Assembly: GCF_020662345.1 (NCBI RefSeq)
Contig: NZ_VMOA01000003.1
Coordinates: forward strand, 1-64,000
DNA from: Methylobacterium sp. W2
GTDB taxonomy: Bacteria; Pseudomonadota; Alphaproteobacteria; Rhizobiales; Beijerinckiaceae
Reading direction: 5' to 3'
Length of the DNA stretch: 64,000 nucleotides
A program made the translations under genes and the position numbers. The notes below the pieces were generated by a model. The model was not told the origin of the DNA. It did no database searches and saw only the letters and a list, made by a program, of their open reading frames with translations. This document shows positions 49,801 through 60,456 of the stretch, piece by piece. Numbering within the stretch: position 1 is the stretch's first letter; each line of letters begins with the position of its first letter.

Positions 49801-51165
49801 ATGGCCGATTACGACAACGAAGCCAACCGCTTCTCGGCACGCGCCAGCCGCTATGCCCGTGTCGGCGCCAATGTCGGAGGAGTCGCCGCGCGGATGGCCG
49901 GCGCCAAGCTGTTCGGAAAGGGAGAAGCGCCCACCAACGCGGCCGCTCTGGCCCAGGCGCTCGGCGGGCTGAAAGGCCCGATCATGAAGGTGGCGCAGCT
50001 CCTCGCCACCGTGCCGGACCTGCTGCCGCCGGAATACGCGACCGAACTGCAGAAACTCCAGGCCGACGCCCCGCCGATGGGTGCGGCCTTCGTCAAGCGC
50101 CGGATGATGGCCGAACTCGGCCCCGACTGGCAGAAGCGGTTCGGCTCCTTCGATCTCAAGCCCGCCGCTGCCGCTTCCCTCGGCCAGGTCCATCGTGCGA
50201 CCGGCCTCGACGGAACGCCCTTCGCCTGCAAGCTCCAGTATCCCGACATGCAATCGGCCGTGGAGGCCGACCTGAAGCAGCTCGAAATCGCTTTCGCCCT
50301 GCACCGTCGCCTCAGTTCCTGGCTCGACACCCGCGAGATCGCCAAGGAGATCGGCGCCCGCGTGCGCGAGGAGCTCGACTACGAGCGCGAGGCCAAGCAC
50401 GCCGCCCTCTACGGGGCCGTCCTGCAGGACATCGCCGAGGTGAGGGTGCCCGCCATCCATACCGACCTTTCCACCAAGCGTCTCCTCACCCTCGGGTGGC
50501 TCGAAGGCGACAGGATCCTCAGCTTCTCGGACCAGCCCCTCGAGGTCCGCAATCGGCTGGCGCGGGCGATGTTCAAGGCGTGGTGGCACCCGTTCAGCCG
50601 AGCCGCCGTGATCCACGGCGATCCGCATCTCGGCAACTACACGGTCTTCTCCGAGGACGGCGAGGCGCGCGGGATCAACCTGCTCGATTACGGCTGCGTC
50701 CGCATCTTCCACCCCCGCTTCGTCGGCGGCGTGGTCGATCTCTATCGTGGTCTCCTAGAGAACGACCACGCCCGGATCGTCCACGCCTACGAGGTGTGGG
50801 GATTCAAGAACCTGAACAAGGAGCTGATCGAGATCCTCAACATCTGGGCCCGCTTCATCTACGGCCCGATCCTGGAGGACCGCACGAGGACGGTGGCGGA
50901 TGGCGTCAAGCCCGGCGAATACGGCCGGCGCCAGGCCTTCGAGGTGCATCAGGCCCTCAAGCAGCGCGGGCCCGTGACCGTGCCGCAGGAATTCGTCTTC
51001 ATGGACCGCGCGGCCGTGGGGCTCGGCGCGGTGTTCCTGCACCTGCGCTCCGAGCTGAACTACCATCGCCTGTTCGAGGCGGAAATCGAGCGCTTCTCCC
51101 TCGAGACTCTGACCGAACGGCAGGGCGCGGCGCTGGCCGCGGCGGGACTTCCCTCTCCCGAGTAA
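49801..51165 (+). CDS. ABC1/UbiB-family atypical kinase
   Basis: 454 residues. The family landmarks appear in order: LKGPIMKVAQLLATVPDLLPPEYATEL (the KxGQ motif reads KVAQ at 63-66), AAAASLGQVHRA (Ala-rich nucleotide loop), Lys in CKLQYP, EELDYEREAKHA, catalytic HGDPHLGNY (about 271-279), and DYG in LLDYGCVR (about 294). UbiB-like proteins are linked to ubiquinone or lipid homeostasis, and ATPase rather than protein-kinase activity is expected. The KxAQ and DYG changes define a divergent subgroup. The start at 49801 is preferred; ATG at 49792 is possible. No ubiquinone genes flank it. Confidence 0.88.
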   Translation: MADYDNEANRFSARASRYARVGANVGGVAARMAGAKLFGKGEAPTNAAALAQALGGLKGPIMKVAQLLATVPDLLPPEYATELQKLQADAPPMGAAFVKRRMMAELGPDWQKRFGSFDLKPAAAASLGQVHRATGLDGTPFACKLQYPDMQSAVEADLKQLEIAFALHRRLSSWLDTREIAKEIGARVREELDYEREAKHAALYGAVLQDIAEVRVPAIHTDLSTKRLLTLGWLEGDRILSFSDQPLEVRNRLARAMFKAWWHPFSRAAVIHGDPHLGNYTVFSEDGEARGINLLDYGCVRIFHPRFVGGVVDLYRGLLENDHARIVHAYEVWGFKNLNKELIEILNIWARFIYGPILEDRTRTVADGVKPGEYGRRQAFEVHQALKQRGPVTVPQEFVFMDRAAVGLGAVFLHLRSELNYHRLFEAEIERFSLETLTERQGAALAAAGLPSPE

Positions 51166-51335
51166 TCGGGGGGATTCCCCGCCTGTGCATGACAAGCGGG
51201 GATCGACTGTCATTCTCCGGGTTAAAACCGGCTTTCCATATTTTCGCGAGTCGGTATCTCGATTGCGGGTGACAGAGGCATGCGCTAAATCCGCTTGGAA
51301 CCAATCAAGATGATACCCAAGGGGACGACGACAAG

Positions 51336-51629
51336 ATGGCCGATGCGAAGACCGTGACCGGCGTACGTTACAGCCCGGCGATGGACGAGAAGACCCATGA
51401 ACAGACCTACCGTGGGTTTGTACGGTTCGTGGAAATCGGCACCTTCGTAGTGATCTGTTGGGTGCTCGCGTTGGCCGTGGGTGGCATTCGCGAGGCTTGG
51501 CTGACCGCGATCTTCGGCGTCCTGCTGTCGGGCGTGGCGGGCACGGTGGGCGCGCTGTCGCCGGTCGTCGGCTGGAAAGCGCCCGCTGCGGTCGCCGTTC
51601 TTCTGCTTCTGTACCTCTTCTTCGCGTGA
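51336..51629 (+). CDS. COX IV-like (aa3-type subunit IV) small membrane protein
   Basis: 97 residues. The bacterial COX subunit IV pattern MDEKTHEQTYRGFVRFVEIG opens the domain, followed by one or two membrane helices (about 36-58 and 66-95). It is not next to cox genes but directly precedes the transhydrogenase genes, an arrangement frequent in alphaproteobacteria. An AAGGGGA sequence lies upstream. A role in transhydrogenase or membrane assembly is inference. Confidence 0.75.
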   Translation: MADAKTVTGVRYSPAMDEKTHEQTYRGFVRFVEIGTFVVICWVLALAVGGIREAWLTAIFGVLLSGVAGTVGALSPVVGWKAPAAVAVLLLLYLFFA

Positions 51630-51723
51630 CGTAGCCACGGACCGCTGGCATACCAGGGGTCCGGGCTCTATATTCCTGCTAAGCTACGGCGATCGTGAAC
51701 GATCGCCGAGGGGGATCTCCTGA

Positions 51724-52866
51724 ATGCGCATCGCTGTATTGACAGAGTCGGACCCCGCCGAGCCGCGGGTGGCGGCGGTGCCCGAGACGATCAAGAAATT
51801 CAAAGGCCTCGGGGTCGACGTGACGATCCAGTCCGGGGCCGGCCTGAAGGCCGGCGTTCCCGATGCGGATTACGAGGCGGCGGGCGCCGCCATCGCCGCC
51901 ACGGCGGCGGAGGCCGCAACGGAGGCCGACCTCGTCCTCAAGGTTCGCCGTCCCAACGAGGACGAGCTCAAGCTCCTGAAGTCCGGCGCCACCGTCGTCG
52001 CCATCATGGATCCCTACGGCAACGAGACCGCGCTGAAGGCCATGGCCGATGCGGGGATCAGCGCCTTCTCCATGGAGCTGATGCCGCGCATCACCCGCGC
52101 CCAGGTCATGGACGTACTGTCCTCCCAGGCCAACCTCGCCGGCTACCGCGCCGTGATCGACGGCGCTGCCGAATATGGCCGCGCCATGCCGATGATGATG
52201 ACGGCCGCCGGCACCGTACCCGCCGCCCGCGTCTTCGTGATGGGCGTCGGCGTCGCCGGCCTCCAGGCCATCGCCACCGCCCGCCGCATGGGCGCCGTGG
52301 TGACCGCCACCGACGTGCGCCCCGCCACCAAGGAACAGGTCGAATCCCTCGGCGCCAAGTTCGTGGCGGTGGAAGACGACGAGTTCAAGCAGGCCGAGAC
52401 CTCCGGCGGCTATGCCAAGGAAATGTCGGCGGAATACCAGAAGAAGCAGGCCGATCTGGTGGCGACGCACATCGCCAAGCAGGACATCGTCATCACCACG
52501 GCGCTCATCCCCGGCCGCCCGGCTCCGAAGCTCGTCTCGGAGGCGATGGTCGCCTCGATGAAGCCCGGCTCGGTGCTCATCGATCTCGCGGTCGAGCGCG
52601 GCGGCAACGTCGCCGGCGCCAAGGCCGGCGAGATCGTCGCCACCGAGAACGGGGTCAAGATCGTCGGCCACGTCAATGTCGCCGGCCGCCTCGCGGCAAC
52701 CGCGTCGAGCCTCTACGCCCGCAACCTGTTCGCCTTTGTCGAGACCCTGATCGACAAGGAGTCCAAGGCCCTCGCCGTCAAGTGGGACGACGAACTGGTG
52801 AAGGCGACGAACCTGACGCGGGACGGACAGGTGGTCCACCCGTCCTTCCAGTCCACAGCAGCCTGA
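51724..52866 (+). CDS. pntAA: NAD(P) transhydrogenase subunit alpha part 1
   Basis: 380 residues. NAD(H)-binding domain [26 protein letters not shown]; the mobile loop and NAD-binding segment [59 protein letters not shown]. With PntAB and PntB it moves hydride from NADH to NADP+ driven by the proton gradient. First gene of a three-gene operon, with 17 bases to pntAB. Confidence 0.96.
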   Translation: MRIAVLTESDPAEPRVAAVPETIKKFKGLGVDVTIQSGAGLKAGVPDADYEAAGAAIAATAAEAATEADLVLKVRRPNEDELKLLKSGATVVAIMDPYGNETALKAMADAGISAFSMELMPRITRAQVMDVLSSQANLAGYRAVIDGAAEYGRAMPMMMTAAGTVPAARVFVMGVGVAGLQAIATARRMGAVVTATDVRPATKEQVESLGAKFVAVEDDEFKQAETSGGYAKEMSAEYQKKQADLVATHIAKQDIVITTALIPGRPAPKLVSEAMVASMKPGSVLIDLAVERGGNVAGAKAGEIVATENGVKIVGHVNVAGRLAATASSLYARNLFAFVETLIDKESKALAVKWDDELVKATNLTRDGQVVHPSFQSTAA

Positions 52867-52883
52867 TCGCGACGGAGAGACAG

Positions 52884-53324
52884 ATGGCAACCCTTCCTCC
52901 CGAACAGGCCGCCGAACAGGCGCGCGCCGCCGCCGCGACCGCGCGCACCGCCGCCGAACAGGCGCAGAGCCTCGCCGACAGCCTCGGTCAAGGCATCAGC
53001 CACGGCATCGCCGCCGCCACCCACGGCGCGGTCGACCCCACCGTCTTCCAGCTCGCGATCTTCGTGCTCGCGATCTTCGTCGGGTACTACGTGGTGTGGT
53101 CGGTGACCCCGGCGCTCCACACCCCCCTGATGTCCGTCACCAACGCGATCTCCTCCGTCATCATCGTCGGCGCGCTCCTCGCCGCCGGCGTCCCACTGAT
53201 CGAGAAGGGCACCGGCTGGGCGCGCTTCTTCGGCTTCGTCGGCATCGTCCTCGCCAGCGTCAACATCTTCGGCGGCTTCCTCGTTACCCAGCGCATGCTC
53301 GGCATGTACAAGAAGAAGGCCTGA
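52884..53324 (+). CDS. pntAB: NAD(P) transhydrogenase subunit alpha part 2
   Basis: 146 residues. An Ala/Gln-rich N-terminal ~45 residues (unusually long for the family) precedes the membrane domain: [46 protein letters not shown] and [31 protein letters not shown], which is the standard PntAB signature with the proton-path region. The ATG at 52884 has GGAGAGACAG upstream. Confidence 0.95.
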   Translation: MATLPPEQAAEQARAAAATARTAAEQAQSLADSLGQGISHGIAAATHGAVDPTVFQLAIFVLAIFVGYYVVWSVTPALHTPLMSVTNAISSVIIVGALLAAGVPLIEKGTGWARFFGFVGIVLASVNIFGGFLVTQRMLGMYKKKA

Positions 53325-53328
53325 GACG

Positions 53329-54726
<1,398 letters not shown>

Positions 54727-54763
54727 GACTCGGGGCCTTCCATCCTCGACGACGCTCACAAGG

Positions 54764-54797
54764 AAGGGGCCGGCGCATCACGCGCCGGCCCCTTCTT
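54764..54797 (+). terminator. Terminator of the pnt operon
   Basis: GGGGCCGGCGC / GCGCCGGCCCC, an 11-bp perfect stem with ATCAC loop, extendable by AA/TT, followed by TTCTTCGTT, about 40 bases after pntB. Confidence 0.88.
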
Positions 54798-54979
54798 CGT
54801 TCGGTACGACCGAACCTCGTGTCGTCACGTCCCGGTCGCGGCTTCCAGCCGGTACGACAGGCGCGCGGAGCCATCCCCGCAGCCGCATGTGGCACTCTCC
54901 GCGATCCGGCGTCATAAAGGCACGATGCGTCTTCGCGAGGGATCGTTCGTGCCGGTTGGCACGGTTCAGGGAGAGGGCA

Positions 54980-55771
54980 ATGAGCGAGACCGGTCGTTTC
55001 GTCTGGTACGATCTGATGACCACGGATCTTCCCGCCGCACGGACTTTCTACGGTCATGTCACCGGCTGGGCCATCGCGGAGGCCGGCATGCCGGGGACCG
55101 ACTACTCCCTGGCCCGCCTCGGCCAGGTACCGGTGGGCGGGATGATGACGCTCCCCGAGGAGGTCCGTGCCCAGGGGGGCCGCGCCGGCTGGATGGGTTA
55201 CGTCGCCGTGGCCGATGTCGACGCCGCCTCGGCGGAGGTCAGCGAGGCCGGCGGCACGATCCACCGGGCACCTGCCGACAATCCGGGGATCGGCCGCTTC
55301 TGCGTCGCCGCCGATCCGCAGGGCGCGGTGTTCGTGCTTTTCCGTGGCGACGGGCCACTGCCGCCGGCACCCCCGCCCAATACGCCCGGGCATTTCGGCT
55401 GGCACGAATTGCACGCCCGCGACTGGGAGGAGGCCTTCGTTTTCTACGCGTCCCTCTTCGGCTGGGTGAAGACCGAAGTGGTGGATATGGGCCCCATGGG
55501 AACCTACCAGCTTTTCGGCGCCCCGGGCCCCGATGCCGGCTGCTCTGGAATTCATACCGGCGGCATGATGACGAACCCGCAGGTGCCGGCCCCGTTCTGG
55601 CTCTACTACGTCACTGTCGAGGACATCGACGCTGCGGGATCGAGGATCATTGCGGGCGGCGGCCGGATCGTCTCCGGCCCGCATCAGGTGCCCGGCGGCG
55701 CCTGGACCATCCAGGCCCTCGACCCGCAAGGTGCACTGTTCGCCCTCGTCGGTCCGCGGGCGAGCGCGTAA
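54980..55771 (+). CDS. Two-domain VOC (glyoxalase-fold) protein
   Basis: 263 residues built of two VOC repeats: FVWYDLMTTDLPAARTFYGHVTGW...GGTIHRAPADNPGIGRFCVAADPQGAVFVLF and FGWHELHARDWEEAFVFYASLFGW...GGRIVSGPHQVPGGAWTIQALDPQGALFAL. This is the 'VOC family, glyoxalase/bleomycin' type found as stress or detoxification proteins. The metal-binding residues are not clear, and the substrate cannot be named. The ATG at 54980 follows a GGGAGAGGG sequence. Confidence 0.88.
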   Translation: MSETGRFVWYDLMTTDLPAARTFYGHVTGWAIAEAGMPGTDYSLARLGQVPVGGMMTLPEEVRAQGGRAGWMGYVAVADVDAASAEVSEAGGTIHRAPADNPGIGRFCVAADPQGAVFVLFRGDGPLPPAPPPNTPGHFGWHELHARDWEEAFVFYASLFGWVKTEVVDMGPMGTYQLFGAPGPDAGCSGIHTGGMMTNPQVPAPFWLYYVTVEDIDAAGSRIIAGGGRIVSGPHQVPGGAWTIQALDPQGALFALVGPRASA

Positions 55772-55812
55772 CGCGGTAGCGTCGGACGGCCGGGAGCGGG
55801 TAGACTGGCCAG

Positions 55813-57612
55813 GTGTCAGCCGCCCCGATCCTTGCCCCATCCCGCGCCTTCCTCGGCGTCACCCGGTCCGTCATAGGGCGGCCCTGGCGTGACCGCTGCG
55901 GCGACCCCGCCGCCCAGGCCTATGCCGCGACGATGGTGCAGGCCCATGGCCTGCCCGATCTTCTTTCCCGCGTCCTCGCCTCACGCGGCGTCCGTCCGGA
56001 CGAGGCGGCGGCCTATCTCGAACCGCGCCTGCGCGACCTGATGCCGGATCCGTCCCGCCTCGTGGACATGGAGGCGGCGGCCGAACGGCTCGCCCATGCC
56101 GTCGAGACCGGCGAACGCGTCGCCGTGTTCGGGGATTACGATGTCGACGGCGCTGCGAGCGCGGCGTTGATGGCCGGCTACCTGCGAGCTCTCGGCCTGA
56201 CGGTCGACATCCACATCCCGGACCGGATCACGGAAGGCTACGGACCCAACGTGGCGGCGGTGACGGCCCTCGCGGAGGGCGGGGCGAAGCTCCTCGTCTG
56301 CGTCGATTGCGGCACGAGCGGCCATGAGCCCCTGGCGGCTGCGGCCGAGCGCGGGCTCGCCGTGATCGTCCTCGACCATCACGGCGCACCGGAGATCCTG
56401 CCTTCGGTCGCGGCACTGGTGAACCCGAACCGGCTCGACGACATCTCCGGCCTCGGTCATCTCTGCGCGGCGGGTGTCGTCTTCCTCACCCTCGTGGCCC
56501 TCAATCGCCGCCTGAGGCGGGGAGGGCGGGAGGATCTGCCGGATCTCGCCGAAGCCCTCGATCTGGTGGCCCTGGCGACGGTGGCCGACGTGGTGCCGCT
56601 GACCGGCCTCAACCGCGCCTTCGTCGTCCAGGGATTGAAGGTCATGCGGGGCCGGGGCCGGATCGGTCTCGCCGCCCTGTTCGACGCGGCATCCCTGAGC
56701 GAGCCGCCGGAATCCTGGCATCTCGGCTATCTCCTCGGTCCGCGCATCAATGCCGGCGGGCGCATCGGCCATGCGGGGCTCGGCGCGGCCCTGCTCACCA
56801 GCGCAGATCCGGCGGAGGCGACCCGCATCGCCACCGAACTCGACCTCCTCAACCGTGAGCGTCAGGGCATCGAGGCACAGGCGGTGCTCGAAGCCGAAGC
56901 CGAGATGGATCGTGCGCTGACGCTCGCCCCCGACACCCCGATCCTGGTGACCGCCTCCGCCTCCTGGCATCCGGGAGTGGTCGGCCTCGTAGCGGCGCGG
57001 CTGAAGGAGCGTTTCGGCCGGCCGGCTTTCGCCTTCGCCCTGCGCCCGGACGGGACCGCCACCGGGTCGGGCCGCTCCGTCGCGGGGGTGGATCTCGGCC
57101 ATGCGGTGCGCGAGGCTGTGGATGCCGGCCTCCTCGTCAAGGGCGGCGGACACGCCATGGCGGCCGGCGCCACGCTGCCGAGCCACGATCCCACGCCTCT
57201 GAGCGACTTCCTGGCGGCCGCCCTCGCCTCGGCGGTATCGGAGGCGAGGGCGGTGGAGGCCTTGCTCATCGACGGCACCGTGAATGCGGGCGGCGCCACG
57301 GCGGAGGTGGTTCGTCTCGTCCAGCGTGCCGGGCCGTTCGGCGCCGGAGCACCGGAACCGGTCTTCGCCCTGCCGTATCACCGGCTGGTCGATGCGGCGA
57401 TCGTCGGCAACGGCCATATCCGCGCGCGCTTCAGGAGCCGGGACGGCCAAGCCATCGGCGCCATCGCCTTCCGCTCCGCTCAAGGGCCGCTGGGGCAGGC
57501 GCTGCTGGGCGGGATCGGGCAGGAATTCCATGTGGCCGGAACCCTCGCCATCGATACCTGGCGCGGCGGCGAGCGGGTGCAATTGCGCGTCGGCGATCTC
57601 GCGACACCCTGA
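55813..57612 (+). CDS. recJ: Single-stranded-DNA exonuclease RecJ
   Basis: 599 residues from GTG. DHH core: motif I VAVFGDYDVDGAASAAL, motif II LLVCVDCGTSG, motif III VIVLDHHGAPEILP, then VADVVPLTGLNRAFVVQGL and LGPRINAGGRIG; the DHHA1 domain carries GLVAARLKERFGRPAFAFA, GSGRSVAGVDLGHAV and GGHAMAAGATLP. Acts 5'->3' on single strands in recombination and mismatch repair. A slightly longer N-terminal lead of ~40 residues precedes the family start (LPDLLSRVLASRGV). Confidence 0.95.
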   Translation: MSAAPILAPSRAFLGVTRSVIGRPWRDRCGDPAAQAYAATMVQAHGLPDLLSRVLASRGVRPDEAAAYLEPRLRDLMPDPSRLVDMEAAAERLAHAVETGERVAVFGDYDVDGAASAALMAGYLRALGLTVDIHIPDRITEGYGPNVAAVTALAEGGAKLLVCVDCGTSGHEPLAAAAERGLAVIVLDHHGAPEILPSVAALVNPNRLDDISGLGHLCAAGVVFLTLVALNRRLRRGGREDLPDLAEALDLVALATVADVVPLTGLNRAFVVQGLKVMRGRGRIGLAALFDAASLSEPPESWHLGYLLGPRINAGGRIGHAGLGAALLTSADPAEATRIATELDLLNRERQGIEAQAVLEAEAEMDRALTLAPDTPILVTASASWHPGVVGLVAARLKERFGRPAFAFALRPDGTATGSGRSVAGVDLGHAVREAVDAGLLVKGGGHAMAAGATLPSHDPTPLSDFLAAALASAVSEARAVEALLIDGTVNAGGATAEVVRLVQRAGPFGAGAPEPVFALPYHRLVDAAIVGNGHIRARFRSRDGQAIGAIAFRSAQGPLGQALLGGIGQEFHVAGTLAIDTWRGGERVQLRVGDLATP

Positions 57613-57641
57613 ACTTTGCGCGAGTGCCTGCACGGGACGTG

Positions 57642-57670
57642 TTGACACCCGCGCAAGCCCTCACCATAAG
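57642..57670 (+). promoter_or_regulatory. Promoter of tRNA-Tyr
   Basis: Exact TTGACA, a 17-base spacer, then CATAAG, ending 30 bases before tRNA-Tyr. A strong -35 with a moderate -10. Confidence 0.6.
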
Positions 57671-57700
57671 GGCCCGCGCGCTGCCGAAAGGCGGTGGTTT

Positions 57701-57784
57701 GGGGGAATGTCCCGAGCGGCAAAGGGGGCGGACTGTAAATCCGCTGCGTAAGCTTCGTAGGTTCGAGTCCTACTTCCCCCACCA
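57701..57784 (+). tRNA. tRNA-Tyr (GTA anticodon)
   Basis: 84 bases, class II with a long variable arm. Acceptor GGGGGAA / TTCCCCC, discriminator A, encoded CCA. The anticodon stem GCGGA/TCCGC encloses CTGTAAA with anticodon GTA. The T arm has GGTTCGAGTCC. Confidence 0.96.
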
Positions 57785-57866
57785 ATCCATACCGACACGC
57801 TGGCAACACGGCCGATGAGGGGATCACCTTCTCAAAACCGCGTCGCCATGCTATCGGGCGCCATAT

Positions 57867-57940
57867 GCGGGTGTAGCTCAATGGTAGAGCAGCAGCCTTC
57901 CAAGCTGAATACCCGGGTTCGATTCCCGGTACCCGCTCCA
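57867..57940 (+). tRNA. tRNA-Gly (TCC anticodon)
   Basis: 74 bases. Acceptor GCGGGTG pairs with TACCCGC (one G-U), discriminator T, encoded CCA. Anticodon loop CTTCCAA with anticodon TCC, T arm GGGTTCGATTCCC. It lies 82 bases after tRNA-Tyr and may be processed from the same transcript. Confidence 0.95.
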
Positions 57941-58060
57941 CTCTCTGTTCCCGACCGATGCGGATTCAGCTGCGGTCCCGGCTAGGCGACATCGTTCAGC
58001 CTCGACGTCCGTGAATGACCCGGCCTTGGGGCCAGTCGACGGGCGGGACCAAAAGCCCCT

Positions 58061-59470
58061 TCACTCTGCCGCGCTGGCCTCCGACGACGTCGTGCGCCCC
58101 GCCAGACCAGAAGAGTCGGGGGCGTATTGCCCGGCCGCGATCGTGCGTTTGACCGTCGACCGGGCGGCATCGATCGCGATGGCGGCGGCCGACATGGTCC
58201 TGGCCTCCGTCGGCCGTTCCAAGGCGTGCTTGGCAATCTCACCGGCGAGATCGTCGATTTCGCGGGCGAGATGTTCCAGGCGAGGCGGAGCGGCGCTGCC
58301 TTGCGCTTCCTGGCGAATCTGCAAGAGGCGGTCGGTGGCCTCCTCGATCCGCTCGCGCCGCAGGCGTGACAGACGCTGGCCGATCCAGACCACCCCCGAG
58401 CCGATGCCGCCGCCGAGGAAGGCGACGAGATAGATCCAGGTTTCGTAGCGCTCGATGAAGCCCTGCTGCTCGCGCTCGAAGAAATCGACGGCGCCGGGGT
58501 GGATCGGCAACCGCGCGCTGGTGGCCCCCGCCGTGCTGTCGTAGCTCGGCGCCTGCATGTAATCGGCGGCGGCGGTCACGTTGGCCATGCCGCTGCGCAG
58601 TTCGAACAGATGCTGGGTCACGTCCGCCGCGACGGGACGGGACAGGCCCGCCCGCGCCATCAGGCGATAGGACGCTCCCACCGTGTGAACATCCTCGGCC
58701 GGGATCTTGGGACTGCCGCCGAAGGTCTCGGCCGGCATGGTGACGGATTGCAGGCGCGGCATGCGGGCGACGATGGCATCCGCGTTCTCGACCGTGACGA
58801 AGGTGACCTTTCGCGTCCTGCTGGCCGCTTGAACGATGCCGACGATGCGCTGCGCCGTCGGCGCGGTCGGAGAAATGACCGAGACCACCGCATCGACCCG
58901 CTTTCTGGCAAGGGCCGCGGGAAGCTCGGCTTCCGACATTTCCACGAGGGCGACGTGGCGCGGCGGCAGCGGCCCTTCCGGGTCCTTGTCGAGGAGGGTG
59001 AGGCCGTAATGCCCGACCATCGCCTTGATCAGCGCCTGATCGGCATCGCGATGCGCGAGGATCGCGAGACGTTTCCGGTCGAGCTCGGGAAAACTCGTCA
59101 ATCCGGACGGCTCGGGAGAGGCAATGATCATGGCCTGGTCGCGCAGGATCGCCAGGGTCAGTCCATTGTCGGGCAGGTCGACGTCGGGGCGGACCACGGC
59201 GAGATCAGCGCGGCCTTCCTGGAGCGCGGCGGCACTGTCCCGCACGTCGTCGAAGGCGATGACCTGCAGGCGAATTTCCTTATGCCGCCGGGCCAGAGCA
59301 TCGGCATAGGCCTGGATCAGCGCCGGCTCGGTCCCGTCCTTCGGGGCAACGGCGATCGTCAGAACGGTCGCCCGTGAGATCCAGTATGCCGTGGCGGCCC
59401 CGAGCCCGAGGCATACGGCAAGCAGAAGAAACACGAACTCGCGGCGGACGAGGAGGCCGGCGAACTTCAT
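58061..59470 (-). CDS. TAXI-type substrate-binding protein with two membrane anchors
   Basis: 469 residues. An N-terminal membrane segment (about 10-30, FVFLLLAVCLGLGAATAYW) leads to a TAXI/periplasmic binding fold (LTIAVAPKDGTEPALIQAYADALARR, ADLAVVRPDVDLP, ARKRVDAVVSVISP). A second membrane helix lies at ~350-370 (ETWIYLVAFLGGGIGSGVVW), followed by ~95 residues of Arg/Glu-rich, coiled-coil-like sequence (RLSRLRRERIEEATDRLLQI, PPRLEHLAREIDDLAGEIAK). Ordinary TAXI proteins are soluble and feed TRAP transporters. This layout, without adjacent dctM genes, looks more like a sensor or stand-alone binding protein. Confidence 0.78.
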   Translation of the reverse strand: MKFAGLLVRREFVFLLLAVCLGLGAATAYWISRATVLTIAVAPKDGTEPALIQAYADALARRHKEIRLQVIAFDDVRDSAAALQEGRADLAVVRPDVDLPDNGLTLAILRDQAMIIASPEPSGLTSFPELDRKRLAILAHRDADQALIKAMVGHYGLTLLDKDPEGPLPPRHVALVEMSEAELPAALARKRVDAVVSVISPTAPTAQRIVGIVQAASRTRKVTFVTVENADAIVARMPRLQSVTMPAETFGGSPKIPAEDVHTVGASYRLMARAGLSRPVAADVTQHLFELRSGMANVTAAADYMQAPSYDSTAGATSARLPIHPGAVDFFEREQQGFIERYETWIYLVAFLGGGIGSGVVWIGQRLSRLRRERIEEATDRLLQIRQEAQGSAAPPRLEHLAREIDDLAGEIAKHALERPTEARTMSAAAIAIDAARSTVKRTIAAGQYAPDSSGLAGRTTSSEASAAE

Positions 59471-59618
59471 GGATCGAACGTCCGCTCCCCGCCATGCCGA
59501 ATACCGACCTTATTGGCGTCGACACGCTGTATCACGCCCCTGCCGCAAGGTGACATCGTTGGGGCCGCCCCCGTCGGTAACGGTCACCTCCCTCGCGACG
59601 GGGCCGGATGAACGCTCG

Positions 59619-59723
59619 TCAGCGGGGCCGGCGGGGCGGGGCTGCACCCCGGCCGCTGAGGCGGCGTCCGACATAGGCAACGATTTTGGGGAGCACGAAC
59701 AAGGTCAGGAGTTTGCGAATCAT
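59619..59723 (-). CDS. Tiny basic membrane-associated ORF, 34 aa
   Basis: 34 residues: MIRKLLTLFVLPKIVAYVGR then RLSGRGAAPPRRPR. A short hydrophobic segment with basic flanks suggests a membrane-surface peptide. GGAG sits 7-8 bases before the ATG at 59723, the reading frame ends in a TGA, and it lies 24 bases after the preceding small-gene stop on the same strand. No homolog can be named. Confidence 0.5.
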   Translation of the reverse strand: MIRKLLTLFVLPKIVAYVGRRLSGRGAAPPRRPR

Positions 59724-59747
59724 CGAAGGTCTCCGGATGACGGGGGA

Positions 59748-60131
59748 TCAGCGCTTGGGACGGGCGAGCCAGCCCACCGCGAAGGCCACGGCGGCGAGGC
59801 CGAGCAGGGCAGATGCACGGTTGTCGTCAGCGTAGCGGACGGCCTGGCGGCCATAGGTCGTGCCGCGTTTGGCGGCATGGCGGGCGACGTCTCGACCGTC
59901 CTCGATCAGGTTGCCGGCGCGGTCCCGGACTTCGCCGACGAGATAGCGGCCATCCTGGGCCAAATCCTCGGCACGGTCGCGGGCGCGGCCATAGGCATAT
60001 TGCGCACCGCCGGCGACTTGATTGACGGCGCCGCGCACCTGACGGGCCGGATCGCCGGTGACACCGCCGAGGGCGGATTGGGCACGTCCCTTCAGATGCC
60101 GGGACGCGCCGCGAAACTGATCGCGATTCAT
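59748..60131 (-). CDS. Small DUF883/CsbD-like envelope-stress protein
   Basis: 127 residues. The N-terminal half (MNRDQFRGASRHLKGRAQSA, LGGVTGDPARQVRGAVNQVA) echoes CsbD repeats; the middle is a charged amphipathic helix (ARDRAEDLAQDGRYLVGEVR, DRAGNLIEDGRDVARHAAKR). The end is a membrane segment (SALLGLAAVAFAVGWLARPKR), the layout of DUF883/ElaB-type tail-anchored proteins. The ATG at 60131 is preferred over the longer frame to 60230, which overlaps the CsbD gene. Part of a run of six small reverse-strand genes. Confidence 0.72.
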   Translation of the reverse strand: MNRDQFRGASRHLKGRAQSALGGVTGDPARQVRGAVNQVAGGAQYAYGRARDRAEDLAQDGRYLVGEVRDRAGNLIEDGRDVARHAAKRGTTYGRQAVRYADDNRASALLGLAAVAFAVGWLARPKR

Positions 60132-60189
60132 GGAAGTCTCCTGCATGTCAAAGCGGAGGGAGAGGCGGAACTCTCCCTCCGGGGCAAGA

Positions 60190-60393
60190 TCACCGCTTGC
60201 CGGTGACCTTGTCGACGACCGACGCCACACCGTCCTTGGCCTCGCCGACGGTGCGCTGGGCCTCGCCCTTGAGTTCCTGGGCCTTGCCCTCGGCGACGAG
60301 CTTGTCGTTCCCGGTGACCTTGCCGACGCCTTCCTTGAGATTGCCGACGGCCTCGTTGGCGAGGCCCTTCAGCTTGTCCGTAGTGCTGCTCAT
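60190..60393 (-). CDS. CsbD family stress protein
   Basis: 67 residues: [20 protein letters not shown] and [20 protein letters not shown] then [16 protein letters not shown], the standard CsbD pattern (NxxxGxxKExxGKxTGNxxLxxEGKxQQxxGxxQ). CsbD-like proteins are induced by general stress; molecular activity unknown. 58 bases upstream of the DUF883-like gene on the same strand. Confidence 0.92.
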   Translation of the reverse strand: MSSTTDKLKGLANEAVGNLKEGVGKVTGNDKLVAEGKAQELKGEAQRTVGEAKDGVASVVDKVTGKR

Positions 60394-60456
60394 GGGGGTG
60401 CTCTTTCGTGACGAGAGGGAACTTGGCCGGTCGGGGCGACCGGCCGAGGTGACGGC

